Assembly: GCA_900317305.1 (NCBI GenBank)
Contig: ONGG01000045.1
Location: 1 to 47,811 of the forward strand
Reading direction: 5' to 3'
Length of the DNA: 47,811 nt
Source of the DNA: an uncultured Prevotellaceae bacterium
GTDB taxonomy: Bacteria; Bacteroidota; Bacteroidia; Bacteroidales; Bacteroidaceae
Within the stretch, counting starts at the first letter, position 1, and every line of letters starts with the position of its first letter. Positions 26,467 to 33,731 of this stretch are shown piece by piece. Made by a program: the position numbers and the translations under genes. The notes under the pieces are model-generated. The model worked only from the letters and a program-made list of their open reading frames with translations, was not told where the DNA came from and did no database searches.

Positions 26467-27876
26467 TTATTGTTTGCGATGTGTGGCCATATACTCCTCC
26501 ACCTCCTTGGGGTGGTAGGGTATGCGGTCCTTGCCGATGAAGCGGCAGCCATCGGCGGTGATGAGCACGTCGTCCTCGATGCGGATGCCACCGAAGTCCT
26601 TGTAGGTCTCCAGCAGGTCGAAGTTGAGGAACTCGGCGCAATGGCCCGACTGTCGCCAGTCATCAATCAGTGCGGGAATGAAATAGATGCCGGGTTCGTC
26701 GGTCACCACGAAACCTTCCTCCAGACGTCGGCCCATGCGCAGGCAGTTGGTGCCAAACTGCTCGAGGTTGGGGCGTGTCTCGGCATCGAAGCCCACGTTG
26801 ATCTGGTCGAGGTTCTCCATGTCGTGCACGTCCATGCCCATCATGTGTCCCAAACCGTGGGGCAGGAACATGGCATGCGCGCCAGCTCTTACGGCCTCCT
26901 CGGTGTCGCCGCGCATCAGTCCCAGCTCTTTCAGCTTGTCGGTCATCAGACGGCATACGGCGAAGTGTACATCCATGTATTTCACACCAGGTCGGGCCAC
27001 TTCGAGCACGTGGTCGTGGCAGGCCTCCACGATAGAGTAGATCTCCAATTGCCGCTGGCTGTACTTGCCGTTCACGGGCATTGTGCGGGTGTTGTCAGAG
27101 CAGTAGTGGTCGATGGTCTCGGCTCCACAGTCGCAGAGTGCCAGACGTCCGTCCTCGAGCAGGGCGGTGGAGGGATTGCCGTGCATAATCTCGCCATGCT
27201 GCGAGAAGATGGTGGCGAAACTGGGCATGGCGCCATACGAAAGGGCGATGCCGTCTATCTGTCCACCGATGTATTTCTCGCTCACGCCAGGCTGGATGAG
27301 TTGCATGGCGGTGGTGTGCATCTTGTATCCTATTTCGGCGGCGCGCTCCAGCGCCTTGATTTCCTGAGGCTCTTTCGTGCTGCGCATCTTCACCACGGCC
27401 ATGATGAGTTCCATCGAGGCCTTCTCTTTCTGCTGTGAGGGATGGATGCCAAGCAGGTCCATCAACTGTATCTTGATGTCGTGGCGGTAGGGCGGCAGGA
27501 AGTGTATCTTGCGGCCTTCGGCGGTGGCTTTGTCGCAGATGGTCTTCAGTACGCCCATGGGGGCGGAGTGGCTCACACCCACCTGTGCGGCCAGGTCGGC
27601 CACACTGTCCACGCTGCCATACCATACGATGTCCTCGATGTCGATGTCGTCGCCGATGAAGATTTCCTCGCCGCTGTCAGCGTCTATCACGCCCACCAGT
27701 CCGTCGCGCTTCTGTCCGAAGTAGTAGAGGAACGTGGAGTCCTGACGGAAGGGATAGTACGAGTTGGCGGGATAATTGCAGGGCGACTCGTTGTTGCCGA
27801 AGAGCACGATGAGGCCGTTGCCCACGAGTTCCCTCAGCATAGCCCTACGCTTGATATATGTTTCTTTGGTGAACAT
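26467..27876 (-). CDS. Xaa-Pro aminopeptidase (M24B, PepP-like)
   Basis: The 469-residue enzyme has an N-terminal creatinase/prolidase domain (to about 170) and a C-terminal pita-bread domain. Metal ligands are visible: the Asp pair in LALCDCGAETIDHYCSDNTRT, His in LPHGLGHMMGMDVHD, Glu in VTDEPGIYF and Glu in GGIRIEDDVLI. It removes N-terminal residues that precede proline. There is no signal peptide. It is the first gene of the unit with the C1B peptidase. Confidence 0.93.
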   Translation of the reverse strand: MFTKETYIKRRAMLRELVGNGLIVLFGNNESPCNYPANSYYPFRQDSTFLYYFGQKRDGLVGVIDADSGEEIFIGDDIDIEDIVWYGSVDSVADLAAQVGVSHSAPMGVLKTICDKATAEGRKIHFLPPYRHDIKIQLMDLLGIHPSQQKEKASMELIMAVVKMRSTKEPQEIKALERAAEIGYKMHTTAMQLIQPGVSEKYIGGQIDGIALSYGAMPSFATIFSQHGEIMHGNPSTALLEDGRLALCDCGAETIDHYCSDNTRTMPVNGKYSQRQLEIYSIVEACHDHVLEVARPGVKYMDVHFAVCRLMTDKLKELGLMRGDTEEAVRAGAHAMFLPHGLGHMMGMDVHDMENLDQINVGFDAETRPNLEQFGTNCLRMGRRLEEGFVVTDEPGIYFIPALIDDWRQSGHCAEFLNFDLLETYKDFGGIRIEDDVLITADGCRFIGKDRIPYHPKEVEEYMATHRKQ

Positions 27877-27905
27877 AATATTGGATGTTAATGGTTCTTG
27901 ACATG

Positions 27906-27913
27906 CAAAGATA
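27906..27913 (-). promoter_or_regulatory. -7 box (TATCTTTG) of the M24 peptidase gene
   Basis: An exact TAnnTTTG on the minus strand lies 29 nt before the start codon at 27876. The -33 region is weak. Confidence 0.6.
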
Positions 27914-28071
27914 ATGCTTTTTTCTAAAACACATCATAATTATTATTTGAAAAGTCATTGGGCAGTTTTATTTGAAGCGTGCCTGAAAAGGTTGGAAGAA
28001 AGCATCGTCAAGACGGTTGTCGTTTCCATTCACCATCTCCCCCGAAATGTCCTATTTTGAATCTTCAATTT

Positions 28072-29424
28072 TCATTTACAGATTTCCAAAGCCATGAGAT
28101 TCATCAGCTTGCATTGCTCGGCAGTGACTTTCCTTTTTTCATTATGATGCTCAAATGGAGAAAGCATCAACAGTATGCCTTTGCCACAGGCATAGAATTG
28201 TTCACCATGGGGTTTCGAAAAAGGAGTGAAGCCATTCTCCATGATGACGATGGTGGGCAATCCTTCATTGAAAGCGGCCCGCATTACCTGCTTCTCACCG
28301 GGCGAAATGGCGGGAGATACAAGCACGGCCCCTCTTCTGGCTGCTTCAAGATAGTAGACGACCGCTTTCTTTATTTCGACATCGCTCATTCGACGAGACA
28401 CGCGCACGGCCAGGCGCCAAGGCGCGGAAAGCAAGTCAAGGTTGCCGATGGCACTGAATTGATAAGAACCGATGTGCTGGCCGAAAGCCGGGAGCAGCCA
28501 CTTTGGTCGGGCGCGCTTCATCAATAAGCGGCGAGGGTTGTCGCGCAGATAGTTCTCCCAAGTGGCCAGTTCATCATAGGAGCGGAGAATGAGGTCATTA
28601 TAGCCTTTTGCAAAGAGCGAGCGTGAGAGACTGCCAATACTTAGCGACGGCACAACCGTCGCCTGCCGAGAACCCGCCTGCTCCAGTGCCTGCCGAGCAC
28701 CCGCCTGCTCTGTCGCCTGCCGGGCACCCACCTGCTCTGTCGCCTGCCGAGCACCCGCCTGCCCTGTTGCCTGCCGAAAACCCGCCTGTTCCGTCGCCAG
28801 CCGAGCACCCGCCTGCTCTGTCGCCTGCCGAGACCCCGCCTGTTCCGTCGCCTGCCGAGCACCCGCCTGCTCTGTCGCCTGCCGAGACCCCGCCTGCTCT
28901 GTCGCCTGCCAAGCACCCGCCTGTTTATTGGCCTTCAAAGAAGGGGTGTGGGGTGGTTCTCCGGTGCGTTGGCTTTTCTCCGTAGGTTGCGACTTTGTCG
29001 CAACATCCGTTTGCCAGCCACTCATCACCCTCAGTGCTTTGCGGCATCCTGTCTTAAACCCCGAAATAACATGCCCTAAATGTACTGGCAAAGGTGTTTT
29101 CACAAAAAGAATGCCATGCATATGGTCGGGCATCATTTGTAAAGCACGTATCTCTATCTGTGGAAAAAAACGGGGAATGGCGAACCATTCGGCCTCAACG
29201 GCTTTTCCGAGTTCCGATAGTACTACGCGTGGTTCGTCCTTGCTGCCTTTCTCTGCAAAGGCATCCCCCTCTAAATGCCCGAAGACGGGCAATCGCCCTT
29301 CCACCTCAAGCGTAATCATATACATCCGCCGTTCTTTGTAGTCGTGATAGTCATCACGACGTTTCATCGATACAATCTTCTCACCGGCGTTCTTTTTCTT
29401 CGCTTCAAGTTGTTCTTCGGTCAT
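28072..29424 (-). CDS. RAYT-like HUH (Y1) transposase-family protein with 9-residue repeat insert and DprA/SLOG-like C-terminus
   Basis: The 450-residue protein has three parts. Residues about 30-135 match the Y1/REP-associated tyrosine transposase fold, with the HUH motif H101-M-H103 in MMPDHMHGILFV. Residues 167-256 are ten perfect-length 9-residue repeats (consensus EQAGARQAT). Residues 257-300 resume the Y1 domain (YNDLILRSYDELATWENYL, then RDNPRR); Y292 is a candidate nucleophile. The C-terminal part (about 310-450) resembles the nucleotide-binding DprA/SLOG fold: ARRGAVLVSPAISPGEKQ, then NEGLPTIVIMENG. RAYTs process repeated palindromic sequences. The SLOG assignment is pattern-based and needs a profile search. 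No flanking inverted repeats were found, so this is probably a resident domesticated gene and not an active insertion sequence. Confidence 0.75.
   Translation of the reverse strand: MTEEQLEAKKKNAGEKIVSMKRRDDYHDYKERRMYMITLEVEGRLPVFGHLEGDAFAEKGSKDEPRVVLSELGKAVEAEWFAIPRFFPQIEIRALQMMPDHMHGILFVKTPLPVHLGHVISGFKTGCRKALRVMSGWQTDVATKSQPTEKSQRTGEPPHTPSLKANKQAGAWQATEQAGSRQATEQAGARQATEQAGSRQATEQAGARLATEQAGFRQATGQAGARQATEQVGARQATEQAGARQALEQAGSRQATVVPSLSIGSLSRSLFAKGYNDLILRSYDELATWENYLRDNPRRLLMKRARPKWLLPAFGQHIGSYQFSAIGNLDLLSAPWRLAVRVSRRMSDVEIKKAVVYYLEAARRGAVLVSPAISPGEKQVMRAAFNEGLPTIVIMENGFTPFSKPHGEQFYACGKGILLMLSPFEHHNEKRKVTAEQCKLMNLMALEICK
28657..28926 (-). repeat. In-frame minisatellite, 27-nt unit, 10 copies
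   Basis: Ten contiguous 27-nt units encode 9-residue repeats inside the RAYT-like gene. Units vary at a few codons (Ala/Ser/Phe/Trp at position 5; Glu/Gly/Lys at position 1), so they are not a very recent expansion. The period keeps the frame, and copy-number change would not break the gene. All reading frames through it are open on the opposite strand, which creates misleading proline-rich frames there. Confidence 0.92.
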
Positions 29425-29439
29425 TGGTACAGCAATATC

Positions 29440-29474
29440 TAAAAAAGGAACCTTTGTGCACGACAGAGGTTCCT
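29440..29474 (-). terminator. Intrinsic terminator of trmD
   Basis: On the minus strand AGGAACCT (29467-29474) pairs with AGGTTCCT (29446-29453), followed by six T. The stem overlaps the trmD stop codon by 2 nt. It separates trmD from the RAYT-like gene. Confidence 0.85.
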
Positions 29475-30153
29475 ATGAGCGTTCCAGCAAGTCGGGTCTG
29501 AGGCGCCGGGTGCGTTCCAGACTCTGTTCTATCTCCCAGTCCTTGATCTTCCCCTCATTGCCGCTGAGCAGGATTTCGGGCACTTTCCATCCTTTGTAGT
29601 CGGCAGGCCGCGTGTAGATGGGAGCCGAGAGCAAGTTGTCCTGGAAACAGTCGGAGAGTGCGCTCTGGTCGTCGCTGATCACCCCCGGCACCAGGCGTAC
29701 GATGGCGTCGGCCATCACGGCGGCAGCCAGTTCGCCACCAGTGAGCACATAGTCACCGATAGAGATCTCGCGGGTGATGAGGTGGTCGCGTATGCGTTGG
29801 TCGATGCCTTTGTAATGTCCGCAGAGGATGATGATGTTGCCCAGCATCGACAGGTCGTTGGCTATGCCTTGCGAGAACTGCTCTCCATCGGGTGTGGTGA
29901 AGATCACCTCGTCGTAATCGCGCTCCGCTTTCAGTGCAGAGATGGCCCTGTCGATAGGCTCGCACTGCATCACCATGCCGGCGAATCCCCCATAGGGGTA
30001 GTCGTCCACACGGCGCCATTTGTCGGTGGTGTAGTCACGGAGGTTGTGCAGATGTATCTCTGCCAGTCCTTTCTTCTGTGCACGTGCGAGGATGGACTCA
30101 TGGACGAATCCCTCCAGCATCTCGGGCAATACGGTGATGATGTCTATTCTCAT
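29473..30153 (-). CDS. trmD: tRNA (guanine-N1-)-methyltransferase
   Basis: The 226-residue SPOUT enzyme makes m1G37 in tRNA. Motifs present: [24 protein letters not shown] and the trefoil-knot SAM site [15 protein letters not shown]. Start is the ATG at 30153 ([12 protein letters not shown]); an upstream in-frame ATG at 30228 would put the -7 box inside the gene. The gene stands alone with its own terminator; the usual rpsP-rimM-trmD-rplS cluster is not present here. Confidence 0.95.
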   Translation of the reverse strand: MRIDIITVLPEMLEGFVHESILARAQKKGLAEIHLHNLRDYTTDKWRRVDDYPYGGFAGMVMQCEPIDRAISALKAERDYDEVIFTTPDGEQFSQGIANDLSMLGNIIILCGHYKGIDQRIRDHLITREISIGDYVLTGGELAAAVMADAIVRLVPGVISDDQSALSDCFQDNLLSAPIYTRPADYKGWKVPEILLSGNEGKIKDWEIEQSLERTRRLRPDLLERS

Positions 30154-30161
30154 AATGTCTG

Positions 30162-30169
30162 CAAAAATA
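30162..30169 (-). promoter_or_regulatory. -7 box (TATTTTTG) abutting trmD start
   Basis: An exact TAnnTTTG on the minus strand ends 9 nt before the trmD ATG. Transcription should begin within a few bases of the start codon. No -33 TTTG at the right distance. Confidence 0.55.
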
Positions 30170-30250
30170 GATAAAAAAAATGAGAATGCTGGTGTTTGTA
30201 CTATAAAAGCATCCTCTTTTTTATGCATTTGTTTTGCTTGAAAGATTATT

Positions 30251-30282
30251 TTTGGTAATTTAGACGCGGTAATTCATCTTTG
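30251..30282 (+). promoter_or_regulatory. Promoter of the secreted protein gene at 30298
   Basis: TTTG (30251-30254), 20 nt, CATCTTTG (30275-30282) gives one mismatch to the -7 consensus. The leader would be about 10 nt. Confidence 0.55.
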
Positions 30283-30297
30283 TAAAAAACGACCATT

Positions 30298-30963
30298 ATG
30301 AAAACAATGAAAAATACAACATTCCGCCTGTTGCCCTTGTTGCTCATGGCAACATTGCTGTTGGTCTCGACATCCGTCAATGCACAGAGCCGTACAGGCC
30401 GACGGCGTGCGCAGACCACAAAAACGACAACCTCTGCGAGACTGAAGGCTCCTGCTGCTCCCACTCCCGTCAGCGTGCGCGAGCGCACCATTCAGGACCT
30501 CCTCTTCTTCCCCTTCGCCAGTCTGCCCGACAACCTCGACACCCGGGAGAAGGCGCAGGAGCAACTCACCGCCACCTTTGGCCAGTGCGAATTTATCTCG
30601 CTATATCCTGGACTCCATGCCCACGACACGTTCGACTTCACCTACCGCGACGTGCCCTTAGGACTCGCCTATTACGACTGGTCGGACAACCGGATGTGGT
30701 ATTCCTTCTATTTCGAGGCCAAGACCAACGCAGAGCGGTTCTATCGTAACCTGTGCAATGACATTAAGAATGCCGGCATCCCCCTCACTTACGACAAAAT
30801 CTATGGTGGCATGTCCAACCGCACCCGTCCGGTCTCCATCTTCATGTGGGTGTATGTCGACATGCCCGAAAAGGTGAAGATTATTGAAGGCGCCAACACC
30901 GACAGCCCGCATCTCGAGGGATGGTATAAGGTGGAATTAGGGGTCTACAAGCGGGCACGCTGA
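30298..30963 (+). CDS. Secreted protein of unknown function
   Basis: The 221-residue protein has a signal peptide ending near VNAQS (residue 30). A basic Thr/Arg-rich stretch (about 31-52) precedes a globular domain of about 165 residues with aromatic-rich strands (YPGLHAHDTFDFTYRDV, LAYYDWSDNRMWYSFYF). I recognise no family. It has its own promoter and terminator, so it is a single-gene unit. Confidence 0.8.
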   Translation: MKTMKNTTFRLLPLLLMATLLLVSTSVNAQSRTGRRRAQTTKTTTSARLKAPAAPTPVSVRERTIQDLLFFPFASLPDNLDTREKAQEQLTATFGQCEFISLYPGLHAHDTFDFTYRDVPLGLAYYDWSDNRMWYSFYFEAKTNAERFYRNLCNDIKNAGIPLTYDKIYGGMSNRTRPVSIFMWVYVDMPEKVKIIEGANTDSPHLEGWYKVELGVYKRAR

Positions 30964-31015
30964 TTTTTTTCGATAAAAATTGACCATATCTCTTGTTTTT
31001 ATGAGTTATGAGTGT

Positions 31016-31051
31016 AAAAAATCGTTGCGAAATTTTTCGCAATGATTTTTT
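31016..31051 (+). terminator. Intrinsic terminator after the gene at 30298
   Basis: AAAAATCGTTGCGAAA and TTTCGCAATGATTTTT form a long, nearly perfect stem ending in a T-run. It lies 53 nt after the stop codon and could act in both directions. Confidence 0.8.
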
Positions 31052-31059
31052 CGTACATA

Positions 31060-31091
31060 TTTGCATAAAAAGGAATAATGTCGTATTTTTG
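31060..31091 (+). promoter_or_regulatory. Promoter of the DUF5020 gene
   Basis: TTTG (31060-31063), 20 nt, TATTTTTG (31084-31091) is a complete consensus, 34 nt before the ATG at 31126. Confidence 0.8.
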
Positions 31092-31125
31092 TCGAATATC
31101 GAATGATAGAAACAACACTACCATT

Positions 31126-31866
31126 ATGAGAAAAATCCTTATTTTACTGATGCTGATGTCCTTCGTCGGCATAAAGGCACAGAACGTGCAGCTGCACTAC
31201 GACCTCGGACATTCGCTTTATGGTGACCTGTCCAACCGTCCCAGTGCCACCACCACCGTCGAGATGTTCAAACCCGACCGGTGGGGCAACACGTTCCTCT
31301 TCACCGATATCGACTATTTCCACGATGGTGCGGCAGGGGCATATTGGGAAATCTCACGCGAATTGAACATCTGGCGCGACAATATGCGATGGGCTTTCCA
31401 CGTGGAATATGACGGCGGACTGGAATCCAGCCAACTCCATGATATGTCGACCCGTTACCAGCACGCGGCGCTCGTAGGAGGGGCTTGGAACTGGGCAAGT
31501 GTCGATTTCGACCGGACCTTGTCGTTTCAGGCGTTGTACAAATACTACTTCAAGGGGCAGAATCCATGGAACCGTCCTTTCAACAGTTTCCAGGCCACGG
31601 CAGTGTGGGGGATGCTGCTCGCCAACCGCCTGCTGTCTTTCTCGGGCTTCATCGATTGTTGGTACGACCAAAGTGTGCGGGGGCATTGGGTTTTCCTTTC
31701 CGAACCGCAATTGTGGTTGAATATCTATGCACTGCATGGGTGCTCGGATGTAAGATTGAGCATCGGCACCGAGGTGGAGATTAGCAACAACTTCGTCTTC
31801 AACAAGAATGGGCGCAACGACCGTTTCTATGCCATCCCCACCATCGCCGCCAAATGGAGTTTCTGA
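31126..31866 (+). CDS. DUF5020 family outer-membrane beta-barrel-like protein
   Basis: The 246-residue protein has a signal peptide (MRKILILLMLMSFVGIKAQ, cleaved near 19). It then shows alternating aromatic beta strands and a C-terminal Phe (TIAAKWSF), as in outer-membrane barrels. The opening NVQLHYDLGHSLYGD and FTDIDYFHDGAAGAYWEISR match the DUF5020/Tsx-like group. It is likely a small outer-membrane channel; its substrate is unknown. The start at 31126 follows the promoter; an earlier in-frame ATG at 31078 lies before the -7 box. Confidence 0.85.
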   Translation: MRKILILLMLMSFVGIKAQNVQLHYDLGHSLYGDLSNRPSATTTVEMFKPDRWGNTFLFTDIDYFHDGAAGAYWEISRELNIWRDNMRWAFHVEYDGGLESSQLHDMSTRYQHAALVGGAWNWASVDFDRTLSFQALYKYYFKGQNPWNRPFNSFQATAVWGMLLANRLLSFSGFIDCWYDQSVRGHWVFLSEPQLWLNIYALHGCSDVRLSIGTEVEISNNFVFNKNGRNDRFYAIPTIAAKWSF

Positions 31867-31875
31867 CAGGGGCTT

Positions 31876-31920
31876 TAAAGACCTTAAAGTCCCTAAAGAC
31901 CTTAGAATCCTCAATAATCC
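31876..31920. repeat. Degenerate 9-nt tandem array, unit TAAAGACCT
   Basis: Units at 31876, 31885, 31894 and 31903 read TAAAGACCT, TAAAGTCCC, TAAAGACCT and TAGAATCCT, with a weaker fifth at 31912. The array fills most of the 71-nt gap before the ABC exporter genes. Confidence 0.7.
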
Positions 31921-31937
31921 TATAACCACCAAAAAGA

Positions 31938-33731
31938 ATGCTAAAAACATTAGCTGCACAAGTCAAGCAATACAAACGGGCCGCTATTCTCACGCCCATC
32001 TTCACCTCGCTCGAGGTGGTGATGGATGTGCTCATCCCCTATGTCACGGCCAAACTCATCGACCTCGGCATTACCGCTAGAGACATGCATAACGTGTATC
32101 TCTACGGTGGCATCATGCTCGCTATGGCCGCCTTGAGCCTCTTCTTCGGCATCACCGCCGGACGCTATTCGGCCTATGCCTCCACGGGCTTCGCCAGTAA
32201 CCTGCGTGATGCCATGTACCGCAACATCCAGACGTTCTCGTTCTCCGACATCGATAAGTTCAGCACCTCTGGGCTCGTCACCCGCATGACCACCGACGTG
32301 AACAACCTGCAGAATGCCTTCCAGCAGTTGTTGCGCATCTCGGTGCGGGCACCCTTCCGCATGATTTCGAGCATCTTCATGTGTTTCCTCATCGATGCGC
32401 GGATGAGCATCATCTTCGTCGTGGCCATGGTGGTGCTCTCGGTGTTCCTCTATTTCCTCATCAGCCGTGTGGCAGGGCTGTTCAAACAGGTTTTCGAGCA
32501 CTACGACGAACTCAACCGTAACGTGCAGGAGAACATCTCCGCCATCCGCGTGGTGAAAGCCTTCGTGCGGGAGGACCACGAAAACTCGAAGTTCACCTGG
32601 GCCGCCGAGGCACTCTACAAACTCTATGTGCGCACCGAGGGACTAATGGCACTCAACCACCCCGTGATGAACCTTGTGGTCTACGCCTGCATCATCGCCA
32701 TCTCTTGGTTTGGTGCCCAGTTCGTCGTGGGCGGTACGCTCACCACGGGCGAAATCACCTCGCTCTTCACCTATGTGATGAGTATCCTCATGTCGCTGAT
32801 GATGCTCAGCATGATCTTCGTGATGCTCACCCAGAGTGCGGCCAGCGGCCAGCGTGTGGCAGAGGTTATCGACGAAGAGGCCGACATCGTCAACCCCAAG
32901 AAGCCCGTGATGGAGGTTCCCAACGGAAAGGTAGACTTCAACCACGTCTATTTCGCCTATAAGGGAGGCAGCGGCGAGTATGCCGTGCAGAACATCTCGT
33001 TCCATGTGAAGAGCGGTGAGACCATCGGCGTGATTGGTGGTACGGGTAGCGGTAAGTCGTCGGTAGTCAACCTCGTCAGTCGCCTCTACGACGTGTCGAA
33101 AGGTAACGTGATGGTGGGTGGCAAGGACGTGAGGCAGTACGACCTCGAGACGCTCCGCGATGCCGTGGCCGTGGTGCTGCAGAAGAACGTGCTCTTCTCG
33201 GGCACCATCCTCGACAACCTGCGGTGGGGCAACAGCGAGGCCACCCTCGAGGAGTGCAAGGAAGCCTGTCGGATGGCCTGCGCCGACGAGTTCATCGAGC
33301 AGATGCCCGACGGCTATGACACCCGCATCGAACAGGGAGGTGTGAACGTCTCTGGCGGACAGAAACAGCGCTTGTGCATCGCCCGCGCCCTGCTCAAACA
33401 TCCCAAGGTACTCGTCCTCGACGACAGTACCAGCGCCTGCGATACTGCCACCGATGCGGCCATCCAACGTGCCTTCCGCGAAGACCTGCCCGACATCACG
33501 AAGATCATCATCGCGCAGCGTATCTCGAGCGTGAAAGACTGCGACCGCATCCTCGTGCTCGACAAGGGACGGGTGAGCGGCTTCGACACCCACGACAACC
33601 TCTTGCGCCAGAATGCCATCTACCACGAGATCTATACCTTGCAGAACGAGGATGGCGGCGACTTCGACGAGCCGCAGAAAAACCGCCGGCAGAAGAAACA
33701 AAGTCAGAAACCTAAAACGAAGAAATCATGA
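31938..33731 (+). CDS. ABC exporter half-transporter, degenerate-site subunit
   Basis: The 597-residue protein has a six-helix type IV exporter domain (about 15-310) and an NBD with Walker A at 367-374 (GGTGSGKS), signature VSGGQ (471-475) and Walker B ending VLDD. The catalytic Glu is replaced by D496 and the switch His by Q527 (IIAQRIS). It overlaps the next ABC gene by 4 nt (ATGA), so the two form a heterodimer. Such pairs export drugs, lipids or peptides; the substrate is unknown. Confidence 0.92.
   Translation: MLKTLAAQVKQYKRAAILTPIFTSLEVVMDVLIPYVTAKLIDLGITARDMHNVYLYGGIMLAMAALSLFFGITAGRYSAYASTGFASNLRDAMYRNIQTFSFSDIDKFSTSGLVTRMTTDVNNLQNAFQQLLRISVRAPFRMISSIFMCFLIDARMSIIFVVAMVVLSVFLYFLISRVAGLFKQVFEHYDELNRNVQENISAIRVVKAFVREDHENSKFTWAAEALYKLYVRTEGLMALNHPVMNLVVYACIIAISWFGAQFVVGGTLTTGEITSLFTYVMSILMSLMMLSMIFVMLTQSAASGQRVAEVIDEEADIVNPKKPVMEVPNGKVDFNHVYFAYKGGSGEYAVQNISFHVKSGETIGVIGGTGSGKSSVVNLVSRLYDVSKGNVMVGGKDVRQYDLETLRDAVAVVLQKNVLFSGTILDNLRWGNSEATLEECKEACRMACADEFIEQMPDGYDTRIEQGGVNVSGGQKQRLCIARALLKHPKVLVLDDSTSACDTATDAAIQRAFREDLPDITKIIIAQRISSVKDCDRILVLDKGRVSGFDTHDNLLRQNAIYHEIYTLQNEDGGDFDEPQKNRRQKKQSQKPKTKKS

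Noticed and set aside
28657-28926. CRISPR array
   Set aside because: The 27-nt units are contiguous with no unique spacers and are read through as protein.
28608-28985. Proline-rich plus-strand frame opposite the minisatellite
   Set aside because: Open only because the 27-nt repeat has no stops in that frame; the RAYT frame explains the DNA.
28072-29424. Active IS200/IS605 insertion sequence
   Set aside because: No flanking hairpin ends, target duplication or accessory TnpB gene; the hairpin at 29440-29474 is the trmD terminator.
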